Assembly (NCBI RefSeq): GCF_009687845.1
Contig: NZ_BLAD01000063.1
Location: forward strand, 49,307-113,306
Source: Acrocarpospora corrugata
GTDB taxonomy: Bacteria > Actinomycetota > Actinomycetes > Streptosporangiales > Streptosporangiaceae
Reading direction: 5' to 3'
DNA length: 64,000 bases
The translations under genes were made by a program, and so were the position numbers. This document shows, piece after piece, positions 59,461-64,000 of the stretch. The notes beneath the pieces are model-generated. The model searched no databases, was not told the DNA's origin, and saw only the letters and a program-made list of their open reading frames with translations. Position 1 is the stretch's first letter. Every line of letters begins with the position of its first letter.

Positions 59461-60474
59461 TCACAGTGTCGGGGGCAGGCCCAGCCATGGTTTGTCGGTG
59501 GCGTCGAATCCGGTGAGCTCGGCGATCTTCCCGTCGACGACGTGCAGGACCGCGATGGTATATAGCCGGTATTCCGGGTCGTCGGGGGTGCGGAGGTACA
59601 GCACGGCGGCAGGCATGCGGTTGACCGTCGTGGCGATACAGCGCCAGTCGTCGTGGCCGCGCTGGAAGAGCCCACCGGTGACCCAGCCGTCCACCGCGTC
59701 CTTGGCCGTGATGACCGAGGTGCCCGGCTCGGGCAGCATCGCGAAGCGCAGGTCGTCGCGCAGCAGGGCCATCAGCCCGTCGAGGTCGTTGCGCTCATGG
59801 GCGTCGATATACGACTTCACCACGCCGCGCTCGTCATCCGACAGCTCGTGGGTGGCGGGGCTCCGCCAGTCGAGGCGGCGGTCGGGCAGCTGCTCGCGCA
59901 TCGTCACGCGCGCCCGCTGCAGTGCGCTGGTCACCGATGCGACGGTCAGCTCGAGGGCGTCGGCGGCCTTCGACGCCGGCCAGCCGAGCACGTCGCGCAA
60001 GATGAACACCGCCCGCTGCCGCGGCGGCAGGTGCTGGACGGCGACGATGAACGCCAGCTCGATCGTCTCCCGCGCCACCACCGATTCCTGCGGGTCCTGC
60101 GGGAGCATCCGGTCGGGGTAGGGCTGCAGGTACAGCACCTCGGAGCCGGGTTCCGGCAGCTCGGACGGTACGGGTGTGCGGTCGTTGCGCTTGTCCAGGA
60201 AGTCGAGGCAGGCGTTCGTCGCGATCCGGTACAGCCAGGTCCGCAGCGCCGCGTGGCCCTTGAACGACTCCCGCTTGTTCCACGCCCGCAGGAACGTCTC
60301 CTGCGTCATGTCCTGGGCATCCTCGTAGTTCGCGAGCATCCGGTAGCAATGCACCTGCAGCTCACGCCGGTGACGCTCGGTCAGGAGCGCCAACTGCGCG
60401 GTATCCTCCGCGCGGACCGCCGCGAGGAACGCGGCCTCGTCGGCGCCCAGCGGTCTGGTGTCGGTCATGGTCAT
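59461..60474 (-). CDS. ECF sigma factor with C-terminal SnoaL-like domain (SigG/SigJ type)
   Basis: A 337-residue sigma factor. Region 2 shows HCYRMLANYEDAQDMTQETFLRAWNKRESF and LRTWLYRIATNACLDFLDK. Region 4 shows LPPRQRAVFILRDVLGWPASKAADALELTVASVTSALQRAR. The C-terminal 120 residues form a SnoaL/NTF2-like domain (VKSYIDAHERNDLDGLMALLRDDLRFAMLPEP), typical of anti-sigma-free ECFs in which the extra domain controls activity. ATG at 60474 has an AAGGA ribosome-binding site; a second ATG two codons later (60468) is possible. Targets unknown; related factors respond to oxidative or DNA damage. Confidence 0.92.
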   Translation of the reverse strand: MTMTDTRPLGADEAAFLAAVRAEDTAQLALLTERHRRELQVHCYRMLANYEDAQDMTQETFLRAWNKRESFKGHAALRTWLYRIATNACLDFLDKRNDRTPVPSELPEPGSEVLYLQPYPDRMLPQDPQESVVARETIELAFIVAVQHLPPRQRAVFILRDVLGWPASKAADALELTVASVTSALQRARVTMREQLPDRRLDWRSPATHELSDDERGVVKSYIDAHERNDLDGLMALLRDDLRFAMLPEPGTSVITAKDAVDGWVTGGLFQRGHDDWRCIATTVNRMPAAVLYLRTPDDPEYRLYTIAVLHVVDGKIAELTGFDATDKPWLGLPPTL

Positions 60475-60727
60475 CAATCCTTCCACCGGTGCGAGGGCTA
60501 ACAGAACTGACGACGTGGCGGAGGATTTCTGATCGGTGAAGCCGCTGACACCGGGCCGTTCGCCAGGCCGGATGGGTCGGGGTCGATCCAGGGGACGTGC
60601 TCCGGGTCGGGCACACCCTCGATGTCGAGGTGGGGCCCCATAGTACTGGGGAAAGATCGGGCGGATATGGCTGGTCTGGCTGATCGCCCAGTGCAGCGGC
60701 CGATCCCGGCCGGCCAGCGGCAAGCCC

Positions 60728-61022
60728 TATGCGTCGTCTTCGGCGTCCGGGTCACGCAGCGGACGGTGGCTGCCGCCGAGGTCGGGTAGGTGAAAGCTGT
60801 AGTGCCCGTCGATGCTGATGTGGTGGCGCACGAACGGCGACAACCGCGGCACGTCCTCGACGAGCACCGGATAGCTCGTACGCAACGAACGACGAGACAT
60901 CCCAGAAGGTCGCTTACGCTGCATTGCAGACGGCTTCTTCCCACCCCGGATAACACAGCACGATGCAGTTGAGCACGAGGCCCAACGCGGACAGCTGGTC
61001 CTCCATGCCGTCGTAGTAGGCC
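60728..61022 (-). mobile_element. Tn3-family transposase, C-terminal remnant
   Basis: Across two minus-strand frames the sequence reads TAYYDGMEDQLSALGLVLNCIVLC and then DVPRLSPFVRHHISIDGHYSFHLPDLGGSHRPLRDPDAEDDA, which is the C-terminal end of a Tn3-type DDE transposase (the VARLSP-HHIN--G-YSF block). A frameshift lies between the parts and the rest of the transposase is missing. The stretch 60475-60727 upstream has no clear gene. Confidence 0.75.
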
Positions 61023-61103
61023 GTCCCGGCCGAACTGTTCGATGATCTGTTCCCGTCCCGGACCGGGCGGCCGAGTCTGCCCGCCGAGGTGGCCGCCGCA
61101 TGG
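61023..61103 (+). mobile_element. IS1182-like transposase, N-terminal remnant
   Basis: In frame on the plus strand: VPAELFDDLFPSRTGRPSLPAEVAAA, the start of an IS1182-type transposase (normally followed by MASVIVLQALHGLSD). Similarity ends at about 61103. It directly adjoins the Tn3 remnant on the opposite strand. Confidence 0.65.
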
Positions 61104-61251
61104 CCGTTCTCAACCTGGGCCGCCTGATCAACCTCGGGAATTCCTTCTGTCGGCTAGATGTCCAGCTCTCCGGACAGGTCGCGCCACTTGTTCTCGCCGT
61201 CCTTCCGGTTCTTCCATGCCGACGGTTGAGAAATCGCGATCAGCGGGCCGG

Positions 61252-61446
61252 TCGCTGGCTCAGGGGTTCGGCCGGCGGCCGCCCGCCTTCGACAAGGCCC
61301 AGTACCGGCACCGCAGTGCCGTGCACAAGCTGAAGCAGTACCGGGCGGGTGACCACTCGCTACGACAAGCGCGACTACATCGTCAACGGGACACTCACCG
61401 TAGCAGCGATCATGATCTTGCTCCGTGGCACCGTTCAAGAGATCAT
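61252..61446 (+). mobile_element. IS5-like (DDE_Tnp_1) transposase, C-terminal remnant
   Basis: Plus-strand frames give GRRPPAFDKAQYRHRSAVHKLKQYR and, after a shift, TTRYDKRDYIVNGTLTVAAIMILLR, the C-terminal end of an IS5-type transposase. The metal-binding Glu normally lies just upstream of the first segment. Together with the two neighbours it forms a transposase graveyard at the edge of the cassette to the right. Confidence 0.7.
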
Positions 61447-61462
61447 AAGCGCCCTAGGGGAG

Positions 61463-61561
61463 CTAGGGCAGGGTTCCCCGCATCACCTCGAGGACGGCCC
61501 AGAGGCAAAGCTTGACGATCTCCAGAGCGGTTCGGATCCGCCAGTAGTTCTTCTCGGTCAT
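61463..61561 (-). CDS. 32-residue small ORF with strong ribosome-binding site
   Basis: On the minus strand AGGAGG stands 4-5 bp before an ATG at 61561, opening a 32-codon frame that ends at 61463. The product has a polar N-terminus (MTEKNYWRIRT) and an amphipathic or hydrophobic helix (ALEIVKLCLWAVLEVM), so it may lie at a membrane. The ribosome-binding site is among the best in the window, which makes it more than a chance ORF. It is divergent from the HTH gene at 61657, with 95 bp between. Function unknown; a toxin, regulator or scaffold peptide is conceivable. Confidence 0.5.
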   Translation of the reverse strand: MTEKNYWRIRTALEIVKLCLWAVLEVMRGTLP

Positions 61562-61656
61562 GATTCCTCCTTTCTGAGCCAAGGGAATCCGCACTCGCGT
61601 ACCGTCTTGAAGGCCGACGGACATAGTGGACGCATTCGCTGGTCAGACTGGCCAGA

Positions 61657-61977
61657 ATGGACGATGTGGACATCGACCTGGCCGCGGCGGAGACTCTGCC
61701 GGAGTTCAAACAGTTGTTAAGGCGCCTGTCGGAAAATCTGTCGCTGCGCGAGCTGGAATCGAGGGCGAAAAGCGCTAACTACAAGCTGTCGAAGTCTGCG
61801 GCCAGCCAGGCCACAAACCCTGAGGACCCCAGAGTTCCGGAGAACCGGACCGTCCGCGCGTTAGTTCGCGGGTGCGGCGAGAGCGAGGAGGAAGCGGACG
61901 AATGGGTGCGGGCCCTCATCCGCGTCACGCGTAGGGGGAACCCCGCGTCCCAGCCGAGGGCACTCAGATCGACTTGA
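61657..61977 (+). CDS. Small HTH (XRE-like) protein, first gene of cassette
   Basis: A 106-residue protein resembling the short HTH modules that precede STAND-type or other conflict-system genes in actinobacteria: DIDLAAAETLPEFKQLLRRLSENLSLRELESRA, then PRVPENRTVRALVRGCGESEEEADEWVRALIRVTRRG. Ser/Lys-rich sequence fills the position of the recognition helix (KLSKSAASQATN). It contains a TTA codon. Its stop overlaps the TTG start of the next gene by 4 bp. Start at ATG 61657; no clear ribosome-binding site, so possibly leaderless. Confidence 0.7.
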   Translation: MDDVDIDLAAAETLPEFKQLLRRLSENLSLRELESRAKSANYKLSKSAASQATNPEDPRVPENRTVRALVRGCGESEEEADEWVRALIRVTRRGNPASQPRALRST

Positions 61978-62396
61978 GTGCGCTGGTGAGGTACTACGAC
62001 GGACAGATCCAGCTCCCCGAGGCGATCCTGCGCGGGAACCTGGAGAAGATGCCCAACCTGGCGGCGATGGCCTCGGCGGTGGACTTCCTGGTCACGTTGA
62101 TGCCCGTCACCGCCCGGATCGCGGCCCAGCACCATGCCGTGCGGCTCGACGGCGCGCCCGGCCTGCTGGCCCTGATGACGTGCGACATGGTGCTGCACCG
62201 GAGGGACGAGGCATCGCGGAGGTGGCTCATCAAGGAAACCAACAAGATCCTCAACGAGGACAAGGACGCGGAGAAGGTGCAGCTACGGCGCGTCTGGTTA
62301 ACGCTTTTCACCGTCTACGCCCGGGACACGTGGCCGATCGAGGACATCCTGGACAAGTTTGTGGAACGGGTTCCCGGACAGCCCGGCCGGTTCTAA
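61974..62396 (+). CDS. Hypothetical helical protein, second gene of cassette
   Basis: A 140-residue, mostly helical protein I do not recognise. Features are LEKMPNLAAMASAVDFLVTLMPVTARIAAQHHAVRLDG, LLALMTCDMVLHRRDEASRRWLIKETNKILNEDKDAEKV and VWLTLFTVYARDTWPIEDILDKFVE. TTG at 61974 overlaps the HTH gene stop (TTGA). It has a TTA codon. The overlap ties it to the HTH gene as one unit. Confidence 0.55.
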   Translation: MSALVRYYDGQIQLPEAILRGNLEKMPNLAAMASAVDFLVTLMPVTARIAAQHHAVRLDGAPGLLALMTCDMVLHRRDEASRRWLIKETNKILNEDKDAEKVQLRRVWLTLFTVYARDTWPIEDILDKFVERVPGQPGRF

Positions 62397-62413
62397 CGCT
62401 CGTCTGCTTCCTC

Positions 62414-62635
62414 TTGGACCTGCCGACCCTGCGCGACGACGCCGAACTGGTGGCCCGCCTGCACCGCCGGCTCCTCAGCCATCAGAGCGCGCTGCCGGAA
62501 GACGCCTCACTGGAATGGCGCTGGCGGGTCAAACACTTGCTGGGCGCAACGGCGCCCAGCCCAGGTGAAGGATTCTCCCCGAACCTCACGCCGATCAAGG
62601 CGGGTCCGCTGTGCGACTATGATTTCGGGCCATGA
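62414..62635 (+). CDS. Hypothetical short protein, third gene of cassette
   Basis: About 73 residues from a TTG at 62414; the frame is open further upstream. It reads LPTLRDDAELVARLHRRLLSHQSALPEDASLEWRWRVKHLLGA and ends PIKAGPLCDYDFGP. No family recognised. Its stop overlaps the ATG of the FGE-like gene by 4 bp (ATGA), so it belongs to the same operon. It could be the C-terminal part of the preceding gene displaced by a frameshift, since the two lie in different frames with only 17 bp between. Confidence 0.4.
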   Translation: MDLPTLRDDAELVARLHRRLLSHQSALPEDASLEWRWRVKHLLGATAPSPGEGFSPNLTPIKAGPLCDYDFGP

Positions 62636-63234
62636 CCTATCCGTTGACGGTCTGGGAAGTCGATGGGCTCTTCCAGACCCAGACGGACAGGCCGATCGCC
62701 CTGTTCTATCCGTATGTCTTCGACCTGTCGAGGTCACCGTCGCGCCCGCTTGCGGTGGTACTGGCCGACCTGATCGGCCGCTGCCAGGCGAAGTCACCCC
62801 ACGACGGCTGGGTCTGGGCGGTCCCGACGGCCGCCGAATGGCTTGCCCTGGCGGGATGCCAGGAGGGGACGGACCATCCTTGGGGAGCGGAGAAGATCGG
62901 CCCTCACCACGCCAACTTGCGTACAGGCGGTCGGCGCAGGCTGGAGCCTGTGGGAATCCGACCTGCAGGCCGGTCTGTCACCAGGACCTGGGACTGTTTA
63001 GGCAACGTGCACGAGCTGGTGGCCTGGAACGAAGATGACTACCGCCTGGCGGGCGGCTGCATGCGCAATGCGCCGAGCCAGGTCGATGCCCGCCGCTTCC
63101 GTCCCTTGCTGGGCGAGAAGCTACAGCGGAAGAACGTCGGCATCCGGCTCATCAGATACCGGGTGGAGGATGCGGAGCGCCGAATGGCCGTGCTACGCGC
63201 CTACTGCGCAAGCTATCCCTCCACCTGGATGTAG
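62632..63234 (+). CDS. FGE/sulfatase-modifying-factor-like domain protein
   Basis: A 200-residue protein whose central part resembles the C-type-lectin-like FGE-sulfatase (SUMF1/EgtB-type) fold: VPTAAEWLALAGCQEGTDHPWG, then ANLRTGG, TWDCLGNVHELVAWNEDDYRLAGGCMRNAP and KNVGIRLIRYRVE. The GNV-E motif and the following GG are the family's best-known landmarks. The N-terminal third lacks the usual FGE start, and I see no pair of catalytic Cys as in true sulfatase activators, so it is likely a binding or non-canonical member. Bacterial conflict systems also use FGE-like domains. Contains a TTA codon. Confidence 0.65.
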   Translation: MTYPLTVWEVDGLFQTQTDRPIALFYPYVFDLSRSPSRPLAVVLADLIGRCQAKSPHDGWVWAVPTAAEWLALAGCQEGTDHPWGAEKIGPHHANLRTGGRRRLEPVGIRPAGRSVTRTWDCLGNVHELVAWNEDDYRLAGGCMRNAPSQVDARRFRPLLGEKLQRKNVGIRLIRYRVEDAERRMAVLRAYCASYPSTWM

Positions 63235-63285
63235 ACCGAGTAGGGAAGATCCGGATCCGCCGTGAATTTCGACCGATGCACGCCC

Positions 63286-63804
63286 TTAGCGCACTTCAAT
63301 GATCGGCCGGAGCGTTTGCGTGGGCTGAGTTCCGACCTGCCGTGATGTTGGACCGGCCGGAGTTGGAACGTCAGCGAGTTGATCAAGCAGCTTGTTCAGG
63401 GCCGCTTGGCCGTCGTCGACGGCGGCCCGTTCGTCGTCGAGAGGGGTGTAGAAGTCGCACTTGGCGCAGGCCATCCTGTGCGGACACTGCTCGAAGAAGG
63501 TGTAGCTGCAGAACCCGTGCCCCAGGTCGTAGTACTGCCACGGCCCGCCAACGGCTGCGGCTCCGTTCGCGACGGCGTCTCGGTCGACCAGGACCTCGAT
63601 GGTGCGGACATTGCGTTCGAAGTAGCCGTCGTTCTGGTAGGCCTTGGCGAGGGTGGTGGGGGTGATCTTGGCGTACTGCTGAGTGGAATCTGGTGACCGA
63701 TGTCCCAGCCAAGCTTGAAGCTCGAACAGCGTCATCGGCTCCTTGGCGTTGTAGAGCTGGGTGGCGATCGGCAGCTTGGTCAACCGTGATACTGAATAGC
63801 CCAC
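63286..63804 (-). mobile_element. Tyrosine recombinase (Tn554 TnpA/XerD-like), C-terminal fragment with Cys-rich tail
   Basis: About 172 residues of a site-specific recombinase: ATQLYNAKEPMTLFELQAWLGHRSPDSTQQYAKITPTTLAKAY carries the second conserved His (LGH) with the Arg region's downstream part and the catalytic Tyr (QQYAKI). A Cys-rich tail follows (CSYTFFEQCPHRMACAKCDFY), seen in transposon-type recombinases. The N-terminal domain and the first catalytic Arg are missing at the left end of the frame, where it opens with unrelated residues. It is probably inactive and marks the edge of a mobile segment. Confidence 0.75.
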
Positions 63805-64000
63805 AACGAGGGCCCTTACCGCCGGATCTCGCGGACTTGTTCCTCACGGGCCGCAGAGGGCCCGCTACCTCCACGCGGTGGCGGAGGGAGCGGGCCAGGT
63901 GTGGAGACGCGGCCATCGAGGTCCGGCCCGCCGCCTATCCGGTCTGCTGCCGGGATCGCCTGCTCGTCACCTGCCCGGTTGCTGCTCGGTCCGTACGGGG
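63805..64000. other. End of window, no gene recognised
   Basis: The last 196 bp show no convincing frame. The upstream part of the recombinase should lie here on the minus strand but is not recognisable, so the gene was broken at about 63800. Confidence 0.4.

Noticed and set aside
1..64000. CRISPR arrays, tRNA and rRNA genes
   Set aside because: I looked for regularly spaced repeats, a T-loop-like sequence with a CCA end, and conserved rRNA blocks, and saw none. A tRNA or covariance search could still find a weak one.

Overview
The window is high-GC DNA with dense bidirectional coding, frequent GTG/TTG starts and 1-4 bp start/stop overlaps. The gene set (ECF sigma factors with YciI partners, WYL and TetR regulators, Ser-Pro-linked secreted glycosidases, DUF6223 and DUF6326 membrane proteins) points to a filamentous actinobacterium, probably Streptosporangiales- or Streptomyces-like. 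I saw no rRNA, tRNA, CRISPR array or origin, and none of the genes looks like a core housekeeping gene, so this appears to be accessory or chromosome-arm sequence.

Layout. 0-12 kb: end of a secreted propeller-like protein, a lipoprotein, a WYL regulator divergent from a RidA gene, DUF488, two near-identical VOC proteins in inverted orientation flanking an aldo/keto reductase stub, a succinate-semialdehyde-type dehydrogenase and a two-component system, then a YciI-ECF42 sigma pair. 12-22.5 kb: carbohydrate block with a ricin-type lectin, divergent GH64 and GH81 beta-1,3-glucanases that share a twin promoter/operator layout, and a GH95 protein with two CBM6 modules. 22.7-29.2 kb: a giant secreted metallophosphoesterase/PQQ-propeller fusion behind a HupE/UreJ-like membrane gene, and a DUF6223 protein. 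29.4-36 kb: a second two-component system, a CocE-type hydrolase, and a TetR-controlled DrrAB-like exporter with two operators. 36-44 kb: RCC1-repeat protein, a second YciI-ECF42 pair, a nucleotidyltransferase, an HTH-membrane regulator, a dead-looking metallopeptidase homologue and several gene stubs. 44-52 kb: a styrene-monooxygenase-type flavin pair with an AraC regulator, then a tightly overlapped operon of glycosyltransferase, Rieske dioxygenase alpha and beta, CMD protein and a Cys-rich protein. 52-60.5 kb: OsmC, methyltransferase, IS remnants, a third two-component system, DUF6326, a DHFR-fold reductase and a SnoaL-type ECF sigma. 60.7-64 kb: remnants of three transposases, a short cassette (32-aa ORF, HTH protein, two unknown proteins, FGE-like protein) rich in TTA codons, and a truncated tyrosine recombinase.

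Two themes run through the window. First, decay: truncated genes butted against one another (EH/WYL, NRPS/MFS, PPOX/MBL), and apparent one-base frameshifts or a nonsense codon in otherwise well-preserved genes, including at least one partner of every two-component system. The one-base cases could be assembly errors and need read-level checking; the 20-bp deletion and the truncations are harder to explain that way. Second, compact regulated modules: the glucanase promoters, the exporter operators, and the glycosyltransferase-dioxygenase operon. The best candidates for something undescribed are the GT1-Rieske-CMD-Cys-rich operon (47.9-51.9 kb), the HTH/FGE-like cassette with its small divergent ORF (61.4-63.2 kb), and the metallophosphoesterase megafusion (22.7-27.4 kb).
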